From the NCBI GenBank assembly GCA_944393605.1, contig CALYAO010000097.1, positions 62,001-126,000 on the forward strand: a stretch of DNA of 64,000 nucleotides, written 5' to 3'. Below are positions 53,074 through 61,497 of the stretch, piece after piece. The position numbers and the translations under genes were made by a program. Below the pieces are notes generated by a model that made no database searches, was not told the origin of the DNA, and was given only the letters and a program-made list of their open reading frames with translations. The stretch comes from an uncultured Clostridia bacterium (GTDB lineage Bacteria; Bacillota; Clostridia; UBA1381; UBA9506). How positions within the stretch are numbered: the stretch's first letter is position 1; every line of letters starts with the position of its first letter.

Positions 53074-53433
53074 ATGTCAGAATGTACAAATTGCAATGGC
53101 ACACTCCTTGAGCCGTTAACCGAGACGGAGGACAAAACCTGTCCGGCTGTCGGTTATCAAAAAATATCCATTTGTGTCCCTGTGAGCGTTACACCTTTTG
53201 CCAAAACAGGCAGGACCAAAACGAAATGTTGCGGAGATGCGGTTGTCACGCCGGGTGAAAAACCCTGTCCAGGGAAGAAAAATGGCGTGTGTACTTTCAC
53301 AATCAGTCAGACCATCTGTGTGGAAGTACCGGTCGAGTTCGGTGCAACGTCGACGGTGGGTGACACCTTTGTGGATTGCCTAGCCACATCATCCGAGGAC
53401 ATTTGTATGAATTGCGGGGAGGAGCTTGAATAA
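53074..53433 (+). CDS. small cysteine-rich protein, first of a pair
   Basis: A 119-residue soluble protein with twelve cysteines, no signal peptide and many short hydrophobic beta-like stretches (YQKISICVPVSVTPF and ISQTICVEVPVEFGA). No family is recognised. The pattern Tyr-x-x-Ile-Ser-x-x-Val-Pro, then Cys-Cys-Gly, then a Val-rich strand and Gly-[DE]-[ST] recurs in the next protein, so the two are paralogues. Small Cys-rich proteins of this kind are common in spore coats, and the promoter would fit, but this is inference. It starts behind AAAGGAGG and overlaps the next gene by one base. Confidence 0.7.
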   Translation: MSECTNCNGTLLEPLTETEDKTCPAVGYQKISICVPVSVTPFAKTGRTKTKCCGDAVVTPGEKPCPGKKNGVCTFTISQTICVEVPVEFGATSTVGDTFVDCLATSSEDICMNCGEELE

Positions 53434-53759
53434 TGGATCACAACGTTTCGTGTATGCCCGATCTGATGCTTATGAACCAGCCATGTGAATGCACACAGGA
53501 TAACTGTACGAAAATCGGATGTCAATATGTGGATATCAGCGTGCCAATTCAGTTGGAGCCTCAGACAACGCTCGATAAAGTGGAAATCGAATGTTGCGGC
53601 GAACCGACGGTCAGCTGTCAGGACAGCTGCAAAAACACGGTTGAAGTCGTTGTCACACAAAGGGTACGTGTCAAATTTCCCATCCATTACACGGTTACCG
53701 CATGTATGGGAGAAAGTGTACTTGACTGTGCTGCATGTGAGAAAACGATGGAGTCATAA
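53433..53759 (+). CDS. small cysteine-rich protein, second of a pair
   Basis: A 108-residue paralogue of the preceding protein. It shares YVDISVPIQLEP, IECCGEP and a Val-rich strand (RVRVKFPIHYTV), and ends with a Cys-x-x-Cys (CAACEK). Its start codon overlaps the previous stop (TAATG), so the pair is translationally coupled and probably made in fixed ratio. Disulfide cross-linking into a coat or shell is a reasonable guess. A hairpin lies just past the stop. Confidence 0.7.
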   Translation: MDHNVSCMPDLMLMNQPCECTQDNCTKIGCQYVDISVPIQLEPQTTLDKVEIECCGEPTVSCQDSCKNTVEVVVTQRVRVKFPIHYTVTACMGESVLDCAACEKTMES

Positions 53760-53811
53760 ATGCAATGCAATACCCATTTTTTGGGTGTTGTGATGCAAGG
53801 CTCTGTAACCC

Positions 53812-53865
53812 AAGAGGTCAAACTTGGAGTTCAGCAATGAGAGAACCCAAGTTTGACCTCTTTTT
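53812..53865 (+). terminator. terminator of the Cys-rich operon
   Basis: AAGAGGTCAAACTTGG pairs perfectly with CCAAGTTTGACCTCTT around an 18-base loop and is followed by T residues. Confidence 0.8.
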
Positions 53866-54069
53866 CTATGCTATAGGCTGCGCAGTTCGCCGTTTTTGGA
53901 GGAGGCAGTTAAAGCAAAAATCAAAGTCATAAGACAAAAACATTTGTTTTGAATCCGAAATGTTCTTATTTAGGAGAAGTTTATTCATGCTTTTCAACTT
54001 GTTGCCCCCAATTGGCTTTTTATTGGGTCTTGGCCAGTGATCCTATAACGCTGCCCCCGACCAAATACG

Positions 54070-54112
54070 AAAAACCGAACCACACCCTGATGGGAGATGG
54101 GTTCGGTTTTTT
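54070..54112. terminator. bidirectional hairpin terminator
   Basis: AAAAACCGAACC pairs with GGTTCGGTTTTT around a spacer of about 17 bases. Its A and T flanks allow it to work in both directions, including for the convergent GH20 gene. Confidence 0.75.
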
Positions 54113-54235
54113 ATTTCGGCCCACACCTGCACGACCTTTTTGCATAATCAGGCATTGTTTGCAATACATCAGGGAATGTTCCCAGCGGACCATCGTATGG
54201 GCAAGCGCCCATTTTCAATACGTTGCACGACAGGC

Positions 54236-55918
54236 TCACCCATTCTCCTGTGTCTGAAACATCCGCAGCACCTCGCCAAGTTCACTCTCCTTGTTGCGCA
54301 TGCGCCACAGCGCCGCATACTCTTCCATCCATGCCGGAGCGTCTACAGAACAAGCCACATCCAACCCATCCAGCCGGGCGCACCACTTGGCAAACAGCGC
54401 ATAGCCATCCGCGGCGCTGATGGCTTCCCGTTTGATGGTGTCATTGGAAAAGGACAGGTCCGCAATCGCTTCCCGGATCTCCCGGCAGGTTGCGATTCTT
54501 TGCGCATAGACCGCCTCGGACACGGGCGCACCCTGCCCCTCCACCAGTTTCCACCAATTTGCGGCATCCCGCGTGTCTCCCATCTTCGCGGCCAGGTCCA
54601 CCATCTCTCCATTTCCATATAATACCATAGATGCCGCCGAACGAAACGCGCTGTCCGCCTTGGTCGCCCCGTTCCAGGAGACCGCGGCGCCCAGGGCCAG
54701 CCCATAGTACGCCATGGACAGGCTTGCGATGTTGCCGTAATCCCCCCAATTGGTTGTGAGCATCCCGATGGCGCCATACTGATAGCCTAATGCTGCCATT
54801 TTCAAAATGTTGATTTCCTCCACGCGCACCTCTTCATTCAGCGCACACCACGACCGCGTCCCGGGGCATACGATCTGGGCACGGCCGCAGTCCCGAATCT
54901 TTGCAAATGCCCGCTCATCTGGGTCTTCCCCATATTCCCAGTTTAAGAATATGACATCCTCGGGCAGCTCGCCGAGGTATGCCGGGTGCTGCAGGATGAT
55001 GTCTGCCCACATCATGACCCGTTTCCCCTTCGCGGTGAGATATCCGATGATCTTTTTGACAAAGTCCACATACAGCCTGCCTGTGTCCTTGCCTCGGTTG
55101 ACGCCGGTCCCCAAATCAAAGGTCTCGTCACAGCAGATGTTGAAGGTGTCGCACTGCGTGACTTCCAAATATTGGTCAATGAGACTTTTGACCAGCGCGA
55201 AGCTCTCGTCCAGCTCGGGGTTGATGGTGTGATGTCGCATCCGCTCCACCCAATAGTGGTGCGTTGGAACGTAGTCCGGCAGCTCGGACAGATGGCAGTA
55301 TTTCTCATGGGACAGCAGATGATACAGATGCCCAAACAGCGAAACGGAAGGAATGAGCTGAATAAAGCGGTCCTCACAGTATCGCTCCAGCTCTTGGATC
55401 TCCGACTTCGTCAGGTACCCCAGCGTCTCATGGCAAAACGCATACTCCCGGAAGGCAAAGGTATGCTCGATATAGAGCTGCAAGACGTTCATCTTGAGGG
55501 ATGCCATGCGGTCGTCCAGTTCTTTTAAGGTGGCAAGCGTCGGGACCTTACCCCGCGTCACATCGTGGTAAAACCCGCGAAAACGCATGTCAGGTGCGTC
55601 CTGGATCTCGCAGCATGCCACCGCGCCATCTCCCTCATCCAGCAGCATTTTGAGGGTTTGGAGGGCATAAAACGCCCCTGCCGCGCCCTCCGACCGGATG
55701 GTCACCCCGTCCTGCGCAATCGTCAGGGTATAGCTCTCCGACGAACTGCTGCCTGCTTGGACCGTCACGGGGACCCCGCCGTCCTCACTTGCCGCAATCC
55801 GATGAGCAGCCTGCCGCACACGGGCATCCACCCCATCCGCCATCCGCCATTGGATGGGCCGCAGAAAGACCGACCCGCCCTGCATTTGCACCGTTTTGGG
55901 TTGTGGGATAATCCGCAT
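54236..55918 (-). CDS. GH20 beta-N-acetylhexosaminidase-like glycosidase
   Basis: A 560-residue protein without a signal peptide. An N-terminal alpha/beta domain (residues ~1-105) with GAFYALQTLKMLL precedes a TIM barrel starting at DMRFRGFYHDVTRGKVPT. The catalytic Asp-Glu pair typical of GH20 is in ICCDETFDLG, and a conserved WADIIL follows. GH20 enzymes remove terminal GlcNAc or GalNAc by substrate-assisted catalysis. It should act in the cytoplasm. The last ~130 residues form a helical tail. It stands alone, divergent from the ferredoxin gene, and starts behind GAGAGGAG. Confidence 0.87.
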   Translation of the reverse strand: MRIIPQPKTVQMQGGSVFLRPIQWRMADGVDARVRQAAHRIAASEDGGVPVTVQAGSSSSESYTLTIAQDGVTIRSEGAAGAFYALQTLKMLLDEGDGAVACCEIQDAPDMRFRGFYHDVTRGKVPTLATLKELDDRMASLKMNVLQLYIEHTFAFREYAFCHETLGYLTKSEIQELERYCEDRFIQLIPSVSLFGHLYHLLSHEKYCHLSELPDYVPTHHYWVERMRHHTINPELDESFALVKSLIDQYLEVTQCDTFNICCDETFDLGTGVNRGKDTGRLYVDFVKKIIGYLTAKGKRVMMWADIILQHPAYLGELPEDVIFLNWEYGEDPDERAFAKIRDCGRAQIVCPGTRSWCALNEEVRVEEINILKMAALGYQYGAIGMLTTNWGDYGNIASLSMAYYGLALGAAVSWNGATKADSAFRSAASMVLYGNGEMVDLAAKMGDTRDAANWWKLVEGQGAPVSEAVYAQRIATCREIREAIADLSFSNDTIKREAISAADGYALFAKWCARLDGLDVACSVDAPAWMEEYAALWRMRNKESELGEVLRMFQTQENG

Positions 55919-56008
55919 TCGCTTTGCTCCTCTCTAATCGCAAACCTTCTGTTTGGAAACATTTTTGATCCATGCACCGAATAGGATATTTGTATGAATA
56001 AAAAAACA

Positions 56009-56035
56009 ATACCATTTTTCCCAATGATATGGTAT
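56009..56035. promoter_or_regulatory. inverted repeat between the GH20 and ferredoxin genes
   Basis: ATACCAT (56009-56015) and ATGGTAT (56029-56035) form a perfect 7-bp inverted repeat with a 13-base spacer in the divergent intergenic region. The size and place suit a repressor operator; the protein is unknown. Confidence 0.35.
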
Positions 56036-56115
56036 CATAGATCTACGACAATAGCAAGTCATATAAAAATTAGCTATCTGCCACATAGGGCGGATCAACA
56101 ATGAGGAGGGTAATG

Positions 56116-56316
56116 ATGGCAAAACGGTATGCAGAAATTGGAAAGGATTGCGTGGCCTGCGGCAGCTGCATCCGGGTCTGCCCCGTCCATGCTGTCACCG
56201 TGTGGAGAGGCGTGACGGCAGTCGTGGATAAGGTGCGGTGCGTTGGGTGCGGCAAGTGTGCGGCGGAATGTCCTGCGGGCGCCATCACATTGCAAAATCG
56301 GGAGGAATTGGCATGA
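56116..56316 (+). CDS. 2[4Fe-4S] ferredoxin-type protein
   Basis: A 66-residue ferredoxin with two complete cluster motifs, CVACGSCIRVCP and CVGCGKCAAECP, in the standard 8-Fe clostridial layout. It carries electrons at low potential. GAGGAGGG precedes two adjacent ATGs, of which the second is chosen on spacing. It overlaps the next gene by four bases, so it probably feeds electrons to that membrane protein. Confidence 0.93.
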   Translation: MAKRYAEIGKDCVACGSCIRVCPVHAVTVWRGVTAVVDKVRCVGCGKCAAECPAGAITLQNREELA

Positions 56317-56927
56317 AGAAACGGCATTGGTATGACTATCTCTGGATCGTAACCCCGCTGTATCTGGGCCTCGGCTGTTTTAACATCCTCTTTGCATGGC
56401 TGGGGCTCCTCTTCTTTTGTCTGCCGCTTTTAATCGCCATCTTTGGCGGGAGCAAAGCATACTGCAACCGATACTGTGACAGGGGGCAGTTCTTTGGGGT
56501 GTTGGGCAAGACGTGCAAGCTATCCCGCAAAAAGCCCGTTCCCCGTTGGCTCAAACACCCCATCTTTCGATATGGGTTTCTGATTTTCTTCCTCCTCATG
56601 TTCGCCAATATGCTTTATGTGACATGGTTGGTGTATGCAGGTGCCCGGGAGTTGGGCCAGACCGTCACTCTGTTTTGGACCTTGCAGGTGCCATGGGGCT
56701 GGGCCTATCCCACCGCCGTGACGCCATGGGTAGCACAGTTCGCATTTGGCTTTTACAGCCTCATGCTCACCTCTGCGCTCATTGGCCTCCTCGTGATGGT
56801 GCTGTTTCAGCCGCGGGCATGGTGCGTCTTTTGTCCCATGGGAACCATGACGCAGCTGATCTGCCGGGTCCGTGCCCGCAAACAGCTGCGCGCCGTTCGG
56901 GAGACGGGCCGGATGCCCGAAGTATAA
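56313..56927 (+). CDS. membrane-bound 4Fe-4S binding protein (NapH/NosR-like)
   Basis: A 204-residue membrane protein with about four helices and two Cys motifs of the polyferredoxin-like membrane family, CNRYCDRGQFFG (residues ~51-62) and CVFCPMGTMTQ (~174-184). These resemble the CxxxCP repeats of NapH, NosR and related electron-transfer proteins, though the first motif is slightly altered. Its gene overlaps the ferredoxin gene. Electron transfer between ferredoxin and a membrane partner is likely; the partner is not seen here. Confidence 0.8.
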   Translation: MKKRHWYDYLWIVTPLYLGLGCFNILFAWLGLLFFCLPLLIAIFGGSKAYCNRYCDRGQFFGVLGKTCKLSRKKPVPRWLKHPIFRYGFLIFFLLMFANMLYVTWLVYAGARELGQTVTLFWTLQVPWGWAYPTAVTPWVAQFAFGFYSLMLTSALIGLLVMVLFQPRAWCVFCPMGTMTQLICRVRARKQLRAVRETGRMPEV

Positions 56928-56944
56928 AATCATTTTCTCAATCT

Positions 56945-56979
56945 AAAAAAGCGGGGCGCCTTTGGGGCACCCCGCTTTT
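56945..56979. terminator. bidirectional terminator
   Basis: AAAAAGCGGGGCGCC and GGGGCACCCCGCTTTT form an imperfect GC stem with A and T flanks between convergent genes. Confidence 0.8.
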
Positions 56980-57543
56980 CTATTGATCCGTTTCTTCTTC
57001 TCGGAGCAGCGCGTCCACCCGTGTGTAAAAACCAATCGGGTCCGCTTCAAACTGCTTTTTCATGGCAATGGCCCGCGCCCGGTCTCCCGCAAAGATGGAC
57101 AGCTCTAACAGCGTCGTTTTTCCTTCTTTGATGTGCAGCTGCAAGGTGTAACTATTGCGGTCCAGCGGCACCAGCTTTGCCTGGATCTGCTCTTCCACCG
57201 CCTTGCGCTGATAGTACTCATCCACGCAGGCGCGCAGGCTCTCCCGAACGCTCACCATGATTTTATCCTCAAAGATGTCAATCATTTCCCGGCCCGATGG
57301 CGCAAAGTCATAACACTCCACCTCGTCCCGCAGAACAATCTTCATGTGGTTCTGTTTGAGCAGCGCATCCAGCTGCTCCATCAAATCCAAAAACGCAACC
57401 GACGTTGCGGACAGCATGAAATGCTTGAGTTCAATGTCAGGCACCGGCCTCCCAACATACCGAATGGTATAGAGGATGGCAAGCTGAATTTCAATGGGAT
57501 CATTCAGCCGGTAATATACGTTTTCCCAAATATTTTTACCCAT
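56980..57543 (-). CDS. DUF4364 family protein (winged-helix regulator-like)
   Basis: A 187-residue protein matching DUF4364, common in Clostridia. The N-terminal part (residues ~10-90, IEIQLAILYTIRYVGRPVP and later HMKIVLRDEVECYDF) has the look of a winged helix, and a C-terminal alpha/beta region follows. The molecular role is not established; a transcription regulator is suspected. It lies 25 bases after the radical SAM gene in the same direction. Confidence 0.85.
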   Translation of the reverse strand: MGKNIWENVYYRLNDPIEIQLAILYTIRYVGRPVPDIELKHFMLSATSVAFLDLMEQLDALLKQNHMKIVLRDEVECYDFAPSGREMIDIFEDKIMVSVRESLRACVDEYYQRKAVEEQIQAKLVPLDRNSYTLQLHIKEGKTTLLELSIFAGDRARAIAMKKQFEADPIGFYTRVDALLREEETDQ

Positions 57544-57568
57544 AGCCGCCTCCTAAACGATTCCCGCA

Positions 57569-58177
57569 TTACGCCGGCTCGTTGCCCTGCATATGCCGCA
57601 CACGGAACGTAACCCCCATGTCCGCTGCAATCTGCCGGCATGCCTCGATATCCGCCGGGCTGATGACGTCCACCACCGATAACACCACAGACAGCCCAAC
57701 CTGCTTGCATTTTTTCGCAAAATCCAGCATCTCATCAAAGCCCGCTTCGCCGAAGTCACACGCGCACAGCGCTTCATACTGTGCCCGATCCTTTGCATTG
57801 AGGCTGATGGACACCGTGTCAAACAGGCCCACCAACTCGGGCGTGATGTCCCGGCCGCAAGCCCGGTTGCCGTGCCCATTGGTATTGACCCGCACAGGCA
57901 GGTGCCACCGCTCCTTGATATACCGCGCCACCTCCATACAGACATCCGCACGCAGAAACGGTTCACCGTATCCACAGAATACCGCCTCTGCATACTGCCC
58001 CGCATTCCACTTTTCGAGGTCCGCAATGATCTCCGCCGCGGTAGGCTCCTGTTTCAGCCACAGGTCCATCCCATCCCCGATTCCGTGTTTGGTCGCGCGG
58101 ATACAAAAGGAGCACCGGTTTGTGCAGCGGTTGGTCACATTGAGATACAAACTGTCTCCAATGGCGTAACAAATCAT
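57569..58177 (-). CDS. radical SAM protein, TatD-associated type
   Basis: A 202-residue radical SAM enzyme with the CTNRCSFC motif (Cys-x3-Cys-x2-Cys) near residues 18-25, binding a [4Fe-4S] cluster and S-adenosylmethionine. The start YAIGDSLYLNVTNRC and the FCGYGEPFLRADV segment match the small group usually found beside or fused to TatD. No TatD gene is in the window. Reaction unknown. ATG 58177 lies behind AAAGGAG. An upstream extension of the frame has no such site. Confidence 0.87.
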   Translation of the reverse strand: MICYAIGDSLYLNVTNRCTNRCSFCIRATKHGIGDGMDLWLKQEPTAAEIIADLEKWNAGQYAEAVFCGYGEPFLRADVCMEVARYIKERWHLPVRVNTNGHGNRACGRDITPELVGLFDTVSISLNAKDRAQYEALCACDFGEAGFDEMLDFAKKCKQVGLSVVLSVVDVISPADIEACRQIAADMGVTFRVRHMQGNEPA

Positions 58178-58255
58178 ATCCAAAACTCCTTTGTTTGCGC
58201 ATGCGGCAGGAGGCACAAAACGCGCCCCTTGCCGCACAGGCAAAGCTCATATCAG

Positions 58256-58290
58256 ACAAAAAAGAGGGGTTGCGCCTCGCACAACCCCTC
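58256..58290 (-). terminator. terminator of the SLH gene
   Basis: On the minus strand GAGGGGTTG pairs with CAACCCCTC around a nine-base loop and is followed by six T residues. Confidence 0.8.
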
Positions 58291-58314
58291 CCCTGTCTCG
58301 CTTACGCTTCCTTA

Positions 58315-61092
58315 TTATCTGTAAATGATTACCATGGACAACACATTGTCCCGAATCAAGCAGAATACGGTAGATGCATCCGCACCCGAATTGTCAAAAC
58401 CATATACCTCGTCTATCACACTGGTGGTCACCATTCTGTCATCTGACGATGCGGCAGAATCATACAGATAGACATCCACATCGCCCACCTGATAGGTACT
58501 TCTGTTGGACTCACCCAAAGTCGGCGTTCCATCCGCACCAACTGTCGGCGCATCGGTTACCACCGTCAGGTTACGGGCATCGCCAGTTCCCGAGAGCGAC
58601 ATCGCCGTACCAAAGATGGTCTTAATGGAATTTCTGCCTGTGCCGCCGTTATCCGTCACACCAAACTCCATGTCATTGACATCTACCATCTTCTTAATGT
58701 CACCATCTTCGGTCTCGATGTTGACAACCGTATCGCCGTCCACGCGGAACCGGACCACATCACCAATATTCAGACCATCGAACGAAATATCCTGCTCTGC
58801 ATAATACCGCTGCGGACTGCTGTCCCCTTCCTGCATCGCCATGATGTACTGGACCTCTTCGCCGTCCTGTGTCATTGTACCAACACCGCTGGTGATAATC
58901 GCATACGGCATGGTGCTGTCAATCGCAGCCGCATCATACGGCTCAAAGATAACCAGCGCCTTCGCAGGGCCATTATCCACCGCGTCAATCACTTGTACAT
59001 GGTAGTTGATACCTTCGCTCAGTGCACCCACCGTCTTACGCATATACTCCGCATAGGTCTGACGGTTGTCAGGCACGAAGAAGATTTTTACGCTGGAATC
59101 CACCGTGAACTTCGCATCAAAGCTGTTGTTACCGGTGTATTCAACACCATCCCCCATGTAAGAAGTATCCACCAAGATGGAGTTCGTGCTGCCCGAATCA
59201 CCCGACTTATAGGTGATAATCTTATCAATATACCCACTATTATTCGTAGTATATTTTACAATCTGCGACATATCCGTGTTGAGGGGCTTATGATCCGCAT
59301 CCACCTGCGCATTATACTGACTATCCACAGTTAAAGCGCTTATAACATTTGGCAAATCAGAATCCCTAGACAGATCATAGCTTACGCCATCAATCCTGAC
59401 CTTTTGATTGAGATACTGCATGGTTGCGCCCGATGCAGAACCAGTAGGCAACATCATCATAACCTGCAGCAAATAGGAACTTCCGCTTCTGGTCACTTCG
59501 TCATTAACCGCTGCAATATACCCATATTCGTAGCTCTTTGCTGCGGTGACTTCCGCCGCTGCAATCCGCCCAAACGAATCCAAATAGAAGGTTGCAGTCG
59601 TATCAATGGACAGGTCCTCTGCGCTGCCCTTGGCCAGATATTCCTGATAATTGCCCGACAGCGTATACTTCTCCCCATTGATGGTCAGCTCATTGCTACC
59701 CTCGGTGATTTCCTGCACCGTCCCCGTGAAGCTCTCCGTGCTCACCAGCACTTCCACGAAACGGTCACCAACGCTTGCCGGGTCACTCTCCGCAACCGAA
59801 ACAATACTCTTGTTGGGGATATCATTGAAGGTTACAACCTGGCCATCTTTCTTAATGGTGATAACAGACGACGAATCTTTTTCATCCAGCGTCACAGTAT
59901 TGGTGTTATCATAGTAGTCATAGAGCTTGTAGTTGTTTCTGTCAATCCGGTTTACATAGATGGTCTTGTAACTCTGAACAAACACCACATCATAAGAACC
60001 GGTCCCCTGCGAATCCAAGCACTCCACATAGCCTTCGGTCAGGTCAATGTCTGCCAGGCTCTTTGCGGTCGGCTTGCCGTTGAGCATGATGTATGCACCG
60101 CCGACGCTCACCTCTTCGGTGTCATAGTCGGTCTCTTCGTTGCTGTACTCAATCGTGGTAGCAGTCATGGAGTCAATGTCTTCAGCATCCACGCGCATAG
60201 TTTCATTGCGGTTGGCCTGTTCATTCAAGAAGGTCAGAGCCTTGACATCGCTGCCAGTGGTCTCTTCATAATAGAACTGCACCGATTTGCCCAGCAGTTC
60301 TCTGGCCGTCTCAGTCGTCAGACCCGTGGTACCAAAGCTGTAATTCTCACGCGAACCGTTGGCCGTGATCTCAATCTCATCCGTGCGGCAGGTGCTGGTA
60401 CGATTGGGATCCAGCGAGATATCACGCACCGCGGTGACTTGGCCGGTCAGCCGTTTGCCGTTCAGCAGGGTATCACCATCGGTTACCGTACCATCTTCTG
60501 CCATTTTATCGGTATTGAGCGTGTTGTAGATGAGCTGCGCGATGGTGCCACGCAGCGCGGGCTCAGTGAACACCCCATCCGAGATTCTCTTGGTGATGCC
60601 AATCTGAGTGCCCACTGCGTTGTATCCATCCGGGTAGCCGCCGCTTGCCTCCGCACGGACCTCATAGCCCAGGGCTACAACACACATCTTAATCGCCTGC
60701 TCATAGGTCACGGGCGACTCGGGCGCAAATGTCCCATCCCCCATGCCGTTGATGATGCCCATGCTGGTGAGCACCGCTATGTACTGCGCGGACCAACGAT
60801 CCGAAGCGACATCCGTAAATCCGGTCCCCTGGCTGCCGAGGCCAATGTTGCCGACATTCAGCGCAATCGCCATCATCTTGGCAAATTCTTCTCGGGAAAC
60901 CTGCGCTTCCGGACGGAAATCCCCTTCCGTATACCCATCGATTACACCCTGTGTGGACAGGAACGTAATTGCCTCATAGTACTTGTAATCGGACGGAACG
61001 TCTGAAAACTCTAGGGCCGACACCGAAACCGCCAGCGAAAGAGACAGAACAAACGCCGTCAACAGCGCTATGAGCTTCCTTGTTCTTTGCAT
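58315..61092 (-). CDS. large SLH-domain surface protein (S-layer-like)
   Basis: A 925-residue exported protein. A signal peptide (residues 1-26) precedes three SLH repeats (~27-200) with SREEFAKMMAIAL, TYEQAIKMCVVALGYE and RGTIAQLIYNTLN. A long body rich in Thr, Ser and Asp follows, likely beta-sandwich, with no catalytic motif. The arrangement is that of S-layer proteins. It has its own strong promoter and a 130-base leader, which fits high expression. It shares layout and motifs with the SLH protein encoded at 32061. ATG 61092 follows GGAGGG; a longer frame would include the leader. Confidence 0.85.
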   Translation of the reverse strand: MQRTRKLIALLTAFVLSLSLAVSVSALEFSDVPSDYKYYEAITFLSTQGVIDGYTEGDFRPEAQVSREEFAKMMAIALNVGNIGLGSQGTGFTDVASDRWSAQYIAVLTSMGIINGMGDGTFAPESPVTYEQAIKMCVVALGYEVRAEASGGYPDGYNAVGTQIGITKRISDGVFTEPALRGTIAQLIYNTLNTDKMAEDGTVTDGDTLLNGKRLTGQVTAVRDISLDPNRTSTCRTDEIEITANGSRENYSFGTTGLTTETARELLGKSVQFYYEETTGSDVKALTFLNEQANRNETMRVDAEDIDSMTATTIEYSNEETDYDTEEVSVGGAYIMLNGKPTAKSLADIDLTEGYVECLDSQGTGSYDVVFVQSYKTIYVNRIDRNNYKLYDYYDNTNTVTLDEKDSSSVITIKKDGQVVTFNDIPNKSIVSVAESDPASVGDRFVEVLVSTESFTGTVQEITEGSNELTINGEKYTLSGNYQEYLAKGSAEDLSIDTTATFYLDSFGRIAAAEVTAAKSYEYGYIAAVNDEVTRSGSSYLLQVMMMLPTGSASGATMQYLNQKVRIDGVSYDLSRDSDLPNVISALTVDSQYNAQVDADHKPLNTDMSQIVKYTTNNSGYIDKIITYKSGDSGSTNSILVDTSYMGDGVEYTGNNSFDAKFTVDSSVKIFFVPDNRQTYAEYMRKTVGALSEGINYHVQVIDAVDNGPAKALVIFEPYDAAAIDSTMPYAIITSGVGTMTQDGEEVQYIMAMQEGDSSPQRYYAEQDISFDGLNIGDVVRFRVDGDTVVNIETEDGDIKKMVDVNDMEFGVTDNGGTGRNSIKTIFGTAMSLSGTGDARNLTVVTDAPTVGADGTPTLGESNRSTYQVGDVDVYLYDSAASSDDRMVTTSVIDEVYGFDNSGADASTVFCLIRDNVLSMVIIYR

Positions 61093-61227
61093 ATGCTTTC
61101 CCTCCATGTGAATTTTCGGCACAACCGCAGCTGGGCATATCTCTTCTTGCTGCGTATGTACCCAATGAATGATAAAACGATCCATGCGGCAAACCCCCAA
61201 TGTTTACCGACATGCACTCTATTTCAC

Positions 61228-61256
61228 ATTTTAACACAACTTTGTATATCCGTCAA
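61228..61256 (-). promoter_or_regulatory. promoter of the SLH gene
   Basis: On the minus strand TTGACG (61251-61256) and TAAAAT (61228-61233) are spaced by 17 bases. Confidence 0.7.
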
Positions 61257-61421
61257 GCTTTCCAATATGTTTTCTTTGTTACAATTTTATGTATTTCCTG
61301 GGTCGGCTGCTAAAATTTTCGTAAAATATGTCGAATACACTTGCGGACCCGTCCGACAGCAAATATGCGATATGGGCATGCGCAAAATCGTACCTCTGTT
61401 GAGCAGGTCAGAAAATGAAAA

Positions 61422-61450
61422 TTGACCAAATAAAGCTGTCATGTTACAAT
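61422..61450 (+). promoter_or_regulatory. promoter of the beta-propeller gene
   Basis: TTGACC (61422-61427) and TACAAT (61445-61450) are spaced by 17 bases. The rest of the 405-base divergent gap shows no gene. Confidence 0.7.
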
Positions 61451-61497
61451 GCCTTTGTTACAACAATGCGCCAAATCCGTCAAAGGGGGAATGCATC

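Larger units (their letters stand above)
53760..54235. other. 476-base intergenic region with two terminators
   Basis: The region contains a short ACCCA-T6-GGGT hairpin (53772-53785), a strong terminator (53812-53865) and a second terminator (54070-54112). The stretch from 53867 to 54068 shows no gene, tRNA or promoter that I can support. Confidence 0.5.

Noticed and set aside
59404-61005. 533-codon plus-strand frame opposite the SLH gene
   Set aside because: Antisense shadow; the minus strand has signal peptide, SLH motifs, promoter and terminator.
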